A DNA stretch of 64,000 nt from Candidatus Sulfopaludibacter sp. SbA3 (lineage in GTDB: Bacteria; Acidobacteriota; Terriglobia; Bryobacterales; Bryobacteraceae). A model generated the notes under the pieces. The model was not told where the DNA came from. It saw only the letters and a list, made by a program, of their open reading frames with translations, and made no database searches. Shown here piece after piece: positions 6,403 through 15,349 of this stretch (positions are counted from its first letter, which is position 1; every line of letters begins with the position of its first letter). The position numbers and the translations under genes were made by a program. Where the stretch lies: NCBI GenBank assembly GCA_945890485.1, contig CAMDCN010000015.1:1-64000 (forward strand), in the 5' to 3' direction.

Positions 6403-7833
6403 TTGCCGCGCCCCCTTACTCTTGAGAGCACTGCCAACTGCCTTGCCTGCGCCCTCGCCGCTGCCACGCTACTTGTCCTCCTCGCCGCCTTCTATTTTGC
6501 GCAACCCACCGCCGATGATTTCGCCAAAGCAGCCAATGGCCGGCTCGGCATTGTCCATACTTTCCGCTACGCCTACTTCGAACTCGGTGGCCGTTGGAGC
6601 ACCAACCTCCTGCAAGCCATCGTATTCTCGCGAGTTCCGCTCCTCCATGTTTACCCATTGCTCCTCCTCGCCCACTTGGCGTTTCTTGGCTTCGCTCATT
6701 ACCGCCTCTTCGCCGCGCTCGGCCGGCCGGTCCTTTCGACTAGCTTCCTTGCCCGAGCGACGCTGCTCTTCCTGCTGATTTTCTGGACCTGTTCGGAACA
6801 CGTCGGCGACACCTTCTTCTGGCTCACCGGCGGCGTCGAGTATCTCGCCAATGCCGCCATCGCCCTGCTGTTGCTCGCCGCACTCCTCGCCCCGGCCCCG
6901 TCCATTGCCCATCGCGTCTGGTCGGCTCTTCTTGCGCTGTATCTCGGCGGTTCCCACGAACTGATCGTCCTGGCTCTGGTGCTGGTGCTGGCGGCGGGCA
7001 CGTGGTCGCTCCGGGAGCGCGATGAGCCGCGTGCCCGTAGCTGGCTCGTGTTCGCTGCGATTCTGGCCGTCCTCCTGATCACAATGATCGCCTCGCCCGG
7101 AGCCTTCCACCGGGCCACCGTTCAGGACGGCAGTCTCCAACCCGTCCGTGCCATTGTATTCACGGCCGTACGCTTCCTCACGGATCTTCCCGGTTGGCTT
7201 CTCCAGGCGCCAGTCCTGTTCGCCACCCTCTGGATCGCGACGGACAGCCGCCTCGGTACAGCCATATTCGGCTCATGGGAGCCCACCCCTCGCGTCTTGG
7301 CCTACAGTGCGGCGCTGCTCTCCCTCCTCGTTGGTCTCACGATCTTCATCCCCACTCTGGCCCTGGGCGGCTACGCCCCACCTCGTACCATCACCTTGGC
7401 CTGTCTGGAGCTTCTGCTTGGTTGGTTCCTCCTGGTCGCGATGGCCGCCAGCATTTGGGATCTTCCCGTGCGATTCCCGGCGGCTACGTTTCCTCACCTC
7501 CGCCCCGCGCTGCCGGTGCTCTTGTGTGCCGCCCTCTTCTTCTCCCCTGCCTGCCAATCCACTGCCCGCACCGTCGTGTTCGCCGCCCCCGCCTGGAGCC
7601 GCGCCGTCCACCTGCGCTATCTCGACCTGCAACGCCAAGCCGCTGCCGGCGAGCGCCACGCCGTCGCACTCCCCGTGCCCGCCACCCCTCCAATCTATTT
7701 CGACTACACGCTCGACGCTGACCCCAAGGCAAGCCCCAACCGCGTCACCGCTCGCTACTTCGGCTTCGAAAGCATCAAAATGCCCAGCGCAGAGAAACCT
7801 GTAATTGCCGAGCCGGCACGCTCGTCGAAGTGA
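6403..7833 (+). CDS. DUF6056-like polytopic membrane protein
   Basis: A 476-residue integral membrane protein with about ten to twelve hydrophobic segments. After the first membrane helix comes PTADDFAKAANG and GGRWSTNLLQ, then FWLTGGVEYLANA and GGSHELIVLALVL. This arrangement (an acidic DD motif after the first helix, GRW, and W-TG-Y before later helices) is that of the DUF6056 group, which resembles GT-C glycosyltransferases of lipid-linked sugars. I infer, but cannot show, a cell-envelope glycan role. The start is a TTG at 6403, the only sensible one before the first helix. Its 3' end overlaps the end of the convergent TonB-receptor gene by 59 bases. Confidence 0.6.
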   Translation: MPRPLTLESTANCLACALAAATLLVLLAAFYFAQPTADDFAKAANGRLGIVHTFRYAYFELGGRWSTNLLQAIVFSRVPLLHVYPLLLLAHLAFLGFAHYRLFAALGRPVLSTSFLARATLLFLLIFWTCSEHVGDTFFWLTGGVEYLANAAIALLLLAALLAPAPSIAHRVWSALLALYLGGSHELIVLALVLVLAAGTWSLRERDEPRARSWLVFAAILAVLLITMIASPGAFHRATVQDGSLQPVRAIVFTAVRFLTDLPGWLLQAPVLFATLWIATDSRLGTAIFGSWEPTPRVLAYSAALLSLLVGLTIFIPTLALGGYAPPRTITLACLELLLGWFLLVAMAASIWDLPVRFPAATFPHLRPALPVLLCAALFFSPACQSTARTVVFAAPAWSRAVHLRYLDLQRQAAAGERHAVALPVPATPPIYFDYTLDADPKASPNRVTARYFGFESIKMPSAEKPVIAEPARSSK

Positions 7834-10800
7834 TCTGTCCCGCCGAACCTACCCGGCCGCCCGTACTCGCAAACAGCGCCATCGCCGACGGGTTGTCGAA
7901 GTTCGGATGGTTCGTGACGTTGAACGCCTCGGCGCGGAATCGCAACTGGTGCCGCTCCCTTTGCACCAATACCTTCTGCACTCCCACGTTCATCGAAAAC
8001 AAGCCCGGACCCGGCAGCGTGTTCCTCCCTAGGTTGCCGTAGAAACCGGCCTCGGGAAGATCAAACGCCAACGGATTGAAGTAGCGAGCCGGGTCCCCGA
8101 GAATGATGTTGGATGCTCCCGCAGCCAAGCTCGGCCGCTGGTCCAGATCGCCGAAGCTCGACTGCAGCCTCGCCCGATCGAACCCCACGCGAGGATTGAA
8201 TGGATAGCCAGACTGCACCTGCACCAGCCCCGTCATGTTCCAACCGCCGAGCAGATGCCGGCTCCAACCTGTCCCTCGCCATGGCGGCGTCCACTCCATG
8301 TTCATGTTCAGCACATGCCGCACGTCGAAATCCGCCAAGCCACGCTGCAGCGAGAGCTGCTGGGGAAATGGATTCCGGTCACTGTTGTCGAATTCCGTAT
8401 TGATGTTGCTGGAGCTGTTGTCGATCGCCTTCGCCCAGGTGTAGCTCGCCTGGAAGGCCACTCCTCGTTGTAGCCGCTGGCGGAGTTGCACGACCAGTCC
8501 GTGCGAGTTGGAATCGAAGTCGCTGGTTCGCAGTCCAATCCGGCCCAGGCCCGGATTGCGCAGTGGCGCCCCCTGCGTGAAGAAGAAGCGCCCGTCCGCG
8601 AGTACCTGCGGCCGGGAGATGTTGTAGTCGCCGTACTGGCCGATCAGATGAACTCCCCGCGAACCGGCGTAGCCGATTTCGAGAACGGTATGCGAGGCCA
8701 GTTGCTGCTCCAGGGCGAAGCGGAACTGCAGGACATAAGGCTGCTGCAGATTGAAAGCCATGCCGTCCATGGACCGGTCTGGCGTCCCTGCCTGCGCCGC
8801 CGCCAGCAGATTCGGAAATGCAGGCGCGTTCAGTAGCACTCGATTGAAGAAGGGCGGAACCCGCATTCCCGAAATCACCACCTCGCGCGAAGTCAGCAAG
8901 TCAAAGAACATTCCGGCGCCGGCGCGCAGCACCGTGCGCCCGCTGCTTCCCGGGTTCCATGCCAGTGCGGCGCGGGGTGCGAAGTTTGTCGCCGAAGGAT
9001 TCCGAAACAGCGGTCCGCCCAGCGTCAGCGTCGTATCCCGCAAAGGGTCGGCCAGCGTCGCGATTTTGTTGTCCCGCTCGGTTGGCGTGGTGAATCCTTC
9101 GTAGCGGACGCCGAGCGTCATGTCCAGATTCCGCCGCAGCCGGATGTCATCCTGGGCGAAGAAGAAATACTGGTGCTGCCGCCACGTCCTCGCCGTGTCC
9201 GACCCTGGCATCATCAAGTCGCCGCTGCGAGCGATACCACGCAACAGGTTCTGCACGGAGGAGAATACGTAGCGCCCATTGGCGTTGAAGTCGCCCCGCT
9301 GCTGATAGCCCAGCCTGTCATAGCCGGCCCCGAACCGCAGTGTATGGATGCCTCGCACGTGCAGCCCCTGATAACTCACCTGCATATCGTCCAGGATGTT
9401 GAACCGGGGCAGGGCGCCGACACTGCGGTCCGTATAGTCCGTCAACCCGGTGACTTGCATCTGGCCAATCGGTCGTCCCGCCACGAACGACAACGATGCG
9501 GGAATATCAGGCCCGGTACCGTCTTCGTTGTTGCGGACATGCGAGTATCCATAGCGCACGGAATGCAGCGTTCGCGCGGACTGCACGAAATGCGTTTCGG
9601 AATTCACAAAGCTGAACCGGGAGAACTTCTCCAGGTTCCACGCCAAAAACGGATCTGGACCCGAACTTTCCGCTCCATCCCATGTATAGCGAAGCGAGGT
9701 CCGTAGCCGGTCTGAGGCGACGAAATCGCCGCGACCCACCACGTAGTTCTCGCGGTTGCCGAGCGTTCCCTGCGAGATAAATTCGGCTGTCCCATCGCCG
9801 AAATTCCGGCCGTTTGGCATTGGGTAAAGGTTTAAGTACGGCTGCACACCGGCGGGCACCGCCACTTGTCCCGTCGGCAGAATGCCCCGGCGGGCGTTCG
9901 CATCGAGCGTCACCGCGCGCCGCGTTCGCCCGGAGCTCTCGCGGACGCCTTCGAAGTTGGCCAGGAAGAAGACGCGGTTCCGAATAATTGGTCCGCTGAG
10001 CAGGACGCCAAACTGATTCCGTCGCAGCGACGGGATGGGATCGGCCGGCGCGTCAAAGAAGTTCTTGGCGTCCATGGCGCTGTTGCGCAGAAAGTGGTAA
10101 GCGCTGCCGTGGAGTGCGTTCGTGCCGGCGCGAGATACCGCCGTGAGGACGCCGCCGGCGGCCTTGCCGTACTCGGCGCTGAATGGGTTTGCAATCAGGC
10201 GAAGCTCCTCAATGCCCTCGACGCCGAGTAACCGCCCGGCCGCACTTGCCGGGGCCGAGGCGGAGGCATCGTTCAGGTACACCCCGTCCATGCGGAAGCT
10301 GTTCTGGTTCGGCCGGTTGCCATTGATCGAAATCTGGATTCCCATGCCGTTGAACATGGCGCCTTCGGCGTGATTCGCCACCGTCACGCCGGGCTGCTGC
10401 GCTGCCAAATCGAACACGTCGCGCCCGTTGAGTGGCAGGGAGTCCAATTGGCGCCGGCTCACCGTGCCGCCCCAATCGCTGGCGCTCGAGCTGACCATCC
10501 CGCCCTCCGCGGTTACGCTCACTTTCTCCTGCACGCCCCCGAGTTCCAAAGAGAACTCCAGCCGCATCGTCCGGCCTCCGGACAAGGGAACTGTCGACTG
10601 TTCGATGGGGCGGAAGCCGGCGGCCGTGACGGTGACGCGGTATGCGCCGGGAGGTAGCCCTCCCACTACGAATCGGCCTCGCTCGTCGGTGGCCGCTGAA
10701 CGGGACGCTCCGGTGCTGGTCTCGATGATCGCGATGGCCGAGTTTCGCACGGCTAGACCAGCGGGGTCTCGCACGAGTCCTTCCATCACACCGGTCGTCT

Positions 10801-10855
10801 GCGCGCTCAGCCCGAGAGCCAACGTCAACAGTCCCAATACACCGAGAGTTTTCAT
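7775..10855 (-). CDS. TonB-dependent receptor, Oar-like, with carboxypeptidase-regulatory domain
   Basis: About 1,026 residues from the ATG at 10855. Signal peptide (MKTLGVLGLLTLALGLSAQ), then a carboxypeptidase-regulatory beta-sandwich (about 25-105: GLVRDPAGLAV, DERGRFVVGGLPPG, YRVTVTAAGF), a plug with SLPLNGRDVFDLA at about 140-155, and a long C-terminal barrel ending in WAF. The final Phe fits outer-membrane barrel insertion. Such proteins are the dominant outer-membrane receptors of acidobacteria, probably for oligosaccharides or other polymers, but the ligand cannot be told. The ATG overlaps the stop of the ABC permease by four bases (ATGA), which argues for this start over the GTG at 10873 and places the receptor in one operon with an ABC importer. 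Confidence 0.85.
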   Translation of the reverse strand: MKTLGVLGLLTLALGLSAQTTGVMEGLVRDPAGLAVRNSAIAIIETSTGASRSAATDERGRFVVGGLPPGAYRVTVTAAGFRPIEQSTVPLSGGRTMRLEFSLELGGVQEKVSVTAEGGMVSSSASDWGGTVSRRQLDSLPLNGRDVFDLAAQQPGVTVANHAEGAMFNGMGIQISINGNRPNQNSFRMDGVYLNDASASAPASAAGRLLGVEGIEELRLIANPFSAEYGKAAGGVLTAVSRAGTNALHGSAYHFLRNSAMDAKNFFDAPADPIPSLRRNQFGVLLSGPIIRNRVFFLANFEGVRESSGRTRRAVTLDANARRGILPTGQVAVPAGVQPYLNLYPMPNGRNFGDGTAEFISQGTLGNRENYVVGRGDFVASDRLRTSLRYTWDGAESSGPDPFLAWNLEKFSRFSFVNSETHFVQSARTLHSVRYGYSHVRNNEDGTGPDIPASLSFVAGRPIGQMQVTGLTDYTDRSVGALPRFNILDDMQVSYQGLHVRGIHTLRFGAGYDRLGYQQRGDFNANGRYVFSSVQNLLRGIARSGDLMMPGSDTARTWRQHQYFFFAQDDIRLRRNLDMTLGVRYEGFTTPTERDNKIATLADPLRDTTLTLGGPLFRNPSATNFAPRAALAWNPGSSGRTVLRAGAGMFFDLLTSREVVISGMRVPPFFNRVLLNAPAFPNLLAAAQAGTPDRSMDGMAFNLQQPYVLQFRFALEQQLASHTVLEIGYAGSRGVHLIGQYGDYNISRPQVLADGRFFFTQGAPLRNPGLGRIGLRTSDFDSNSHGLVVQLRQRLQRGVAFQASYTWAKAIDNSSSNINTEFDNSDRNPFPQQLSLQRGLADFDVRHVLNMNMEWTPPWRGTGWSRHLLGGWNMTGLVQVQSGYPFNPRVGFDRARLQSSFGDLDQRPSLAAGASNIILGDPARYFNPLAFDLPEAGFYGNLGRNTLPGPGLFSMNVGVQKVLVQRERHQLRFRAEAFNVTNHPNFDNPSAMALFASTGGRVGSAGQITSTSVPARQLQVSLRWAF

Positions 10856-11628
10856 TTCGGTCTTCTTCTCCACGGCGCCATTGTCGCCTCAAGTCCAACT
10901 AACGAGCCGTGCATCGCCAAACCAACAACGATTGCGGCGAGAACGCCCACATAAAGCCTTACCGTAGCGAGCGATTCCCAGGACATCCAGATCATCGCTC
11001 CGATTCCATCGGTCGAGCTCACCATCTCCAAAGAGATTAATGTCACGAGTGCCCGGGATAGCGCGATCCGCAGGCCAGTAAAGATCTGCGGCAGCGATGC
11101 CGGTAGATACACCCGGCTGATGACAGCCCATCGCCCGGCGCCGTAGTTCCTTGCCATCTCCACATACTGCGGTTCCACGGCGCGAATAGCATCCTGCGCC
11201 TGCAGCGCCAAAATGATGAACGCCACGGCGGCGATCAACGCGATTCGCGAGGCATCGCCGATTCCCAGAATCAACATCACCAGCGGCAAGAGCGCCACCT
11301 TCGGGGTCGTGTAGAACGCGGCCACCAAGGGTTGCCCAGCGCGCCGCATCAACTCGCTTGCGCCCATCGCCACGCCCGCGGCCAATCCCAAAATACAGCC
11401 GATCGCCGCGCCCATCGTGAACCGGTAAAGCGTCGCTCCAATTTCTCGGGGCAGGGAGCCGTCAATCAGCATCGTCCACGCTGCCCCTGCAACCACCGAT
11501 GGCGGGGGGAAGAAGAAAGCGTTGATCCATCCCTGCGAGGAACTCACCTGCCAAGCAGTCAAAAACATCACTGGCACCGCCAGTGCCTGAGCTCCGGCCA
11601 CCAAGTTCTTGCGGCCCGCTATCGTCAC
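10852..11628 (-). CDS. ABC transporter permease (SsuC/TauC-type)
   Basis: About 258 residues with five to six membrane segments and the binding-protein-dependent transport loop (VEMARNYGAGRWAVISRVYL, then PASLPQIFTGLR), which docks the ATPase. The family imports sulfonates, taurine, nitrate or pyrimidine precursors. I chose the GTG at 11628, which overlaps the stop of the binding-protein gene as GTGA. An ATG at 11664 would give a 12-residue longer basic N-terminus and a 40-base overlap. The gene is coupled to the TonB-receptor gene downstream by an ATGA overlap. No ATPase gene is found nearby, so it must borrow one from elsewhere or is incomplete. Confidence 0.8.
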   Translation of the reverse strand: MTIAGRKNLVAGAQALAVPVMFLTAWQVSSSQGWINAFFFPPPSVVAGAAWTMLIDGSLPREIGATLYRFTMGAAIGCILGLAAGVAMGASELMRRAGQPLVAAFYTTPKVALLPLVMLILGIGDASRIALIAAVAFIILALQAQDAIRAVEPQYVEMARNYGAGRWAVISRVYLPASLPQIFTGLRIALSRALVTLISLEMVSSTDGIGAMIWMSWESLATVRLYVGVLAAIVVGLAMHGSLVGLEATMAPWRRRPK

Positions 11629-12665
11629 TTGCCGCCTTTGCCTGCCCCGGGATTCACCCGCCATGTGCCATCCGATAGCATTCGCTGCGCCGCCTGTAGA
11701 TGGCTGGTATCGACCAACTGAGAAACCTTAAGCGGGAGCGTGGCGTATCCGCGTTCAAACTGCCAAGCGAACAGCCGCTCCAGGCTCGGCAGGTCCACCG
11801 AGCCATCCTCCCGGAAAGTCTTCCGGCACGCCTTCACAACTTGCTCGGCGTTCAGGCTGTAGGTGGCCGCGAACTCGCTCATAAACTTCGGCGTCTCGCC
11901 CAGCAGAAACCGCCGCGCTCCTTCCAGGTAGGCCGCCAGAAATCGCGCCGCGCCCGGGGTATCGGCCAACATCGCTTTGCCAAACAGGATGAATGAATAC
12001 TGGTGCCCGGGTTGCGTATCCGCGAAACGCCACACGCGGACAATCTCCGCGGAAGCCGCCACCGGGCTCCGCGCGAATTCAACATCCAGCAATGCATCAA
12101 TCCGCTGGCTCGCCAGCGCCGCGATCGCTTCGTTCAGCGGCAGATCCACCTTTTCGACGGCGTCATACGGGATACCGTTCAGCTTCAAAAAGGTATCCAG
12201 CAAGAACTCGGAAATGCCGCGTTTCCGGATGCAAATTCTCCGGCCCCGCAGCTTCTGCGGATCCACCGGCCCAGTCCCGAAAATCGCTTTGTTCGCATAC
12301 AGCGAGAACGATTCGCCGCATTCCGGGTCGGCCACTTCTCGCCCCGCTACCACCCGGATCGCCATGCCATTGGCCACCGCCGCCAGCAGGGGCGCTGCTA
12401 CACCACCGAAAGCGATATCCAGCTTCCCGCCCGCCAACACGGGAATCGCATCCCGCGCACTCAAACGAACCCGGTTCAGCCGGAATCCGGCTTCCGCAAA
12501 GAGCCCGAGTTCATCGGCCAGATACACGCTTGCCAGGCTCAAGTGCTCACTGAGCGCTACCGAAACCTCGCGCAAAGTGAAGTCTTCCGGCTTCCGGGCG
12601 CACCCGGTCGCCACCATCGCTGCGCCCGCGGATAGAATCTGCCTTCGGCTCAGCGCCTTCGTCAT
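11625..12665 (-). CDS. ABC transporter substrate-binding lipoprotein (SsuA/NMT1-like)
   Basis: 346 residues. The N-terminus has a twin-arginine-like SRRQILSAG followed by a lipobox ending VATGC, so it is probably an anchored periplasmic lipoprotein. The mature part follows the SsuA/NMT1/THI5 pattern: VYLADELGLFAEAGF, then GGKLDIAFGGVAAPLLAAVANG, KLRGRRICIRKRG and a C-terminal helical domain. It should capture a small organic substrate such as a sulfonate, nitrate or a pyrimidine for the permease next to it; the exact ligand is unknown. It is first in a three-gene operon (binding protein, permease, TonB receptor), all with overlapping stop and start codons. A methyltransferase gene diverges from it. 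Confidence 0.8.
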   Translation of the reverse strand: MTKALSRRQILSAGAAMVATGCARKPEDFTLREVSVALSEHLSLASVYLADELGLFAEAGFRLNRVRLSARDAIPVLAGGKLDIAFGGVAAPLLAAVANGMAIRVVAGREVADPECGESFSLYANKAIFGTGPVDPQKLRGRRICIRKRGISEFLLDTFLKLNGIPYDAVEKVDLPLNEAIAALASQRIDALLDVEFARSPVAASAEIVRVWRFADTQPGHQYSFILFGKAMLADTPGAARFLAAYLEGARRFLLGETPKFMSEFAATYSLNAEQVVKACRKTFREDGSVDLPSLERLFAWQFERGYATLPLKVSQLVDTSHLQAAQRMLSDGTWRVNPGAGKGGK

Positions 12666-12792
12666 GGTCGCCTCGAATCGTGCAAGGGGTCCTCTCTAAT
12701 AGCATCCCGGCCAGAACTCCCACCACTGTGACGCCAGTTTCACATTGTACATCGCCACCGCCACCGCCCCGCTGCATGTTACTGTTCGGCGA

Positions 12793-13755
12793 ATGGATAT
12801 CGCGCATTTTGAGCAGCAGCTTCGGGCATTTCAGTCCAGCAGGATCCTACTCACTGCGATCGAGGTTAACCTCTTTTCCGCCATCGCGGAGCCTTCCACC
12901 GCCGCTGATGCCGCTCGCCGTCTCCACATCGAGCCTCGGGCCACCGAGCTCTTGCTCAATGCGGTCGTCGCCCTTGGCTACGCGACTAAGTCCGGCGAAG
13001 TTTTCGACATGCACCCCGCCGATGCCGAATGGCTCACGGACCCGGCCTATCGCACCGCGCTCCTGCACTACGTTCATCGTTGGGATACATGGTCCAATCT
13101 GACCCAACGGGTGCAAGGCGTCGCGCCCGCGGAAGACTTCCGCAGCTTACCCCCGGCCGCGCATGAATCGTACCTGGCGATGCAGAACCTGCGTTCCTCG
13201 CGCCGCGCCTCCACCGTGGCCGCGGCGCTCAATCCAGGGAACAAACCGTATCGCGTTCTTGACCTCGGCGGTGGAACCGCTCCCTACTCCATTGCTTTGG
13301 CGCAGCTCAATCCCCTGCTGGAAGCAGACATCGTGGAACTGCCTGAACTTGCACCGATCACCCTCCAATCGATCGCGACCGCCAACCTGACTCCCCGGCT
13401 CCGCGTTGTCGCCGGAGACCTGCACGACGCCGCATGGCCACCCGTGTACGATCTCGTCCTCCTCTGCTCCGTCGCCCACCTGTTTGGCGAAGCAGCCAAT
13501 CGCGCCTTATTTCAGCGTTGCCGAGAGGCCCTCGCTCCCGGGGGCCGTCTCGCGATCCACGATCATCTGCTCGAGCCCGGCAAGACAGCTCCCCGGCAGA
13601 GTGCTATTTTCGCCATCAATATGCTGGTGGCCACGCCGATGGGGGCCACCTATTCCGTCGAGGAGTACACCGAGTGGCTAACCGCCGCGGGGTTCGGCGC
13701 CATCGAGCGTGTCCCCACCGGCAATGACGTCGGGCTCCTTATCGCCCATCGGTAG
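12793..13755 (+). CDS. SAM-dependent O-methyltransferase-like protein
   Basis: About 320 residues from the ATG at 12793 (the frame extends upstream to 12745, but MDIAHFEQQL is the better start). An N-terminal winged-helix dimerisation domain (about 10-95: LTAIEVNLFSAIAE, AADAARRLHIEP, TELLLNAVVALGYATKSG) is followed by a Rossmann methyltransferase domain with the SAM motif VLDLGGGTAPYSIALAQ and an acidic strand end VELPEL. GDLHDAAWP and the AIHDHLLEP region complete the motif series. This architecture is that of Methyltransf_2 enzymes acting on small phenolic or polyketide hydroxyls. It stands alone, divergent from the ABC operon, so the substrate is unknown. Confidence 0.75.
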   Translation: MDIAHFEQQLRAFQSSRILLTAIEVNLFSAIAEPSTAADAARRLHIEPRATELLLNAVVALGYATKSGEVFDMHPADAEWLTDPAYRTALLHYVHRWDTWSNLTQRVQGVAPAEDFRSLPPAAHESYLAMQNLRSSRRASTVAAALNPGNKPYRVLDLGGGTAPYSIALAQLNPLLEADIVELPELAPITLQSIATANLTPRLRVVAGDLHDAAWPPVYDLVLLCSVAHLFGEAANRALFQRCREALAPGGRLAIHDHLLEPGKTAPRQSAIFAINMLVATPMGATYSVEEYTEWLTAAGFGAIERVPTGNDVGLLIAHR

Positions 13756-15334
13756 CTGGGCGCCGATCTGGCGAAGCCAGCAGGTGCAACGAGTTCACCT
13801 TGCGTCCGCCGCTCACGTAAGGCTCCGCGAACGCAATCCGCACCGCGTCCGTCTCACTCCACTGTCGATAAGTCAGCGAGCCGCCCCACAGCCGGCGGAT
13901 CTCCGCCAGGAAGTATCCGCGGACGTCGGCCTCCGACCTCACGCCCAAGCGGGGATGAACGCGCAACTCCACCACCGCCTTCGACGAATCATCCAACTCC
14001 ACCAATTGGTAGTCGATCGGTGTCCCGCCAAACCGCTCCGGCAAGCTGGACTCCAGCACCTTCAGAAGGTCCCCACCTAGCAGCGTGATCCCTTGGCCGG
14101 TCAGCTTCCCGAAGCTGTAGATATCCCGGATTTGCTGTGTGAAACCCATCGCGCGGAAGTCGCAGTTGCAGGTCGCCTCCTCCAGTTTCCCGCAATCATC
14201 CATCTCGACATTCACCAGGACGTAAGCCGCCGACGGGAGCAGCGTCGTTACCAGCAAACTCTCCACCTCCACCTCTGATAGCGGCGCAAGCCGCCGATGG
14301 CTGATCACCGCCACAGAGTCCCGCATCACGTGGACGCAACTACCGGTCGTCATCTCGTGGCAGGAGCACCCGACCCACCCGACCTCCGAAATGCCATATC
14401 GCGGATAGACGATCCCGCCGGCGCGTTCCATCACCGCGCGCCGGGCCTCGGTCAACGGTTCGGCGCCGCAAAGGAAAAGCGTTCCCGCGATATCGGCGCC
14501 ACTTTCGAGCGCCGCCGCCGCCACGCGCACCCCCAAGCTCACCGGGCTCGAGATCAGCGCCGGCCGTCCGGCTGCGCGTTGTTCCAGAATCCAGCGGACC
14601 ACGGGAGAGAAGTCACCGTGGGGCAGAAAAGTGGGCCCTTCGATTCCCGCTCCCAGCAGTTTGGTTTCCGCCACCAACAAATGGGTCAGCAGCTTGTAGT
14701 GTCCGGACTCCCGCCAGGATCCGTCTGCCGTGAACCACTTCTCAATTGGGTGCCCATTCCGGCGGCAGGAGAGCGACCGGTGGAGCCACACCGATGACGG
14801 AAGAATCGGCAGGATCGCCCCGACCGCCCGGTCCGGCTGCAGGAACTGGCCCATGAACAGTGCGTCCTGCGCCTCCCGGTAGATTTGGTATTCCACGCTC
14901 GGCCGCGTCACAGTGCCCCGGCTCCGGCTCCCACTGCTCATGTTCTCGAACGCGGCCTTTACAAGTGGATTTACGAAATCCGTCGTCCGCGCCTGTAGCG
15001 TCTTGCCGCCTCGTTCAATTGACTTCCGTCCCTTGAACTCCTCATGCGAAAGCCGTACCCCGGCCTCGCGCAGCCGTTTCAACGTTGCGTCGAGTCCGTC
15101 CCGTTGCAGTTCCGTTTCCAGGTCGCCCAACTCGCAGCCCGCCCAACGAAACAGCTCCCGGTAAGGGTTGGCGGGGTTTGCGAAAACCACCTGCCGCATC
15201 AGGTCCAGAAAGCCGTTCTCCCGGTTGGCCAGCCGTTCCCGGATCGCGGCGGCAGGGTCAGGAATCTTGGGCGTGCGGAGAAAATCCCGGCACCCCCGCA
15301 TCATCCGGGCGTAGTAGCGGGCTTCGGCGAGCAT
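13739..15334 (-). CDS. PaaK-like adenylate-forming enzyme (phenylacetate-CoA ligase / CoF synthetase type)
   Basis: A 531-residue protein resembling phenylacetate-CoA ligase and coenzyme F390 synthetase relatives. The phosphate-binding loop is SSGSRSRGTVT at about 130-140, with YPRYGISEVGWVGC at about 315-330 as the Tyr-containing adenylate motif and GGDLLKVLE in the C-terminal part. It has the helical N-terminus usual for these proteins. Enzymes of this kind activate an aromatic or fatty carboxylate as its adenylate, for transfer to CoA or another acceptor. It is the last gene of a tight minus-strand run, 15 bases after the putative cyclase gene. Its 3' end overlaps the convergent methyltransferase gene by 17 bases. 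The substrate is not predictable. Confidence 0.6.
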   Translation of the reverse strand: MLAEARYYARMMRGCRDFLRTPKIPDPAAAIRERLANRENGFLDLMRQVVFANPANPYRELFRWAGCELGDLETELQRDGLDATLKRLREAGVRLSHEEFKGRKSIERGGKTLQARTTDFVNPLVKAAFENMSSGSRSRGTVTRPSVEYQIYREAQDALFMGQFLQPDRAVGAILPILPSSVWLHRSLSCRRNGHPIEKWFTADGSWRESGHYKLLTHLLVAETKLLGAGIEGPTFLPHGDFSPVVRWILEQRAAGRPALISSPVSLGVRVAAAALESGADIAGTLFLCGAEPLTEARRAVMERAGGIVYPRYGISEVGWVGCSCHEMTTGSCVHVMRDSVAVISHRRLAPLSEVEVESLLVTTLLPSAAYVLVNVEMDDCGKLEEATCNCDFRAMGFTQQIRDIYSFGKLTGQGITLLGGDLLKVLESSLPERFGGTPIDYQLVELDDSSKAVVELRVHPRLGVRSEADVRGYFLAEIRRLWGGSLTYRQWSETDAVRIAFAEPYVSGGRKVNSLHLLASPDRRPATDGR

Positions 15335-15349
15335 CCTATCGAGGGTAAC

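Noticed and set aside
13800-14100. Possible plus-strand gene convergent to the PaaK-like gene
   Set aside because: Only short antisense frames without motif.
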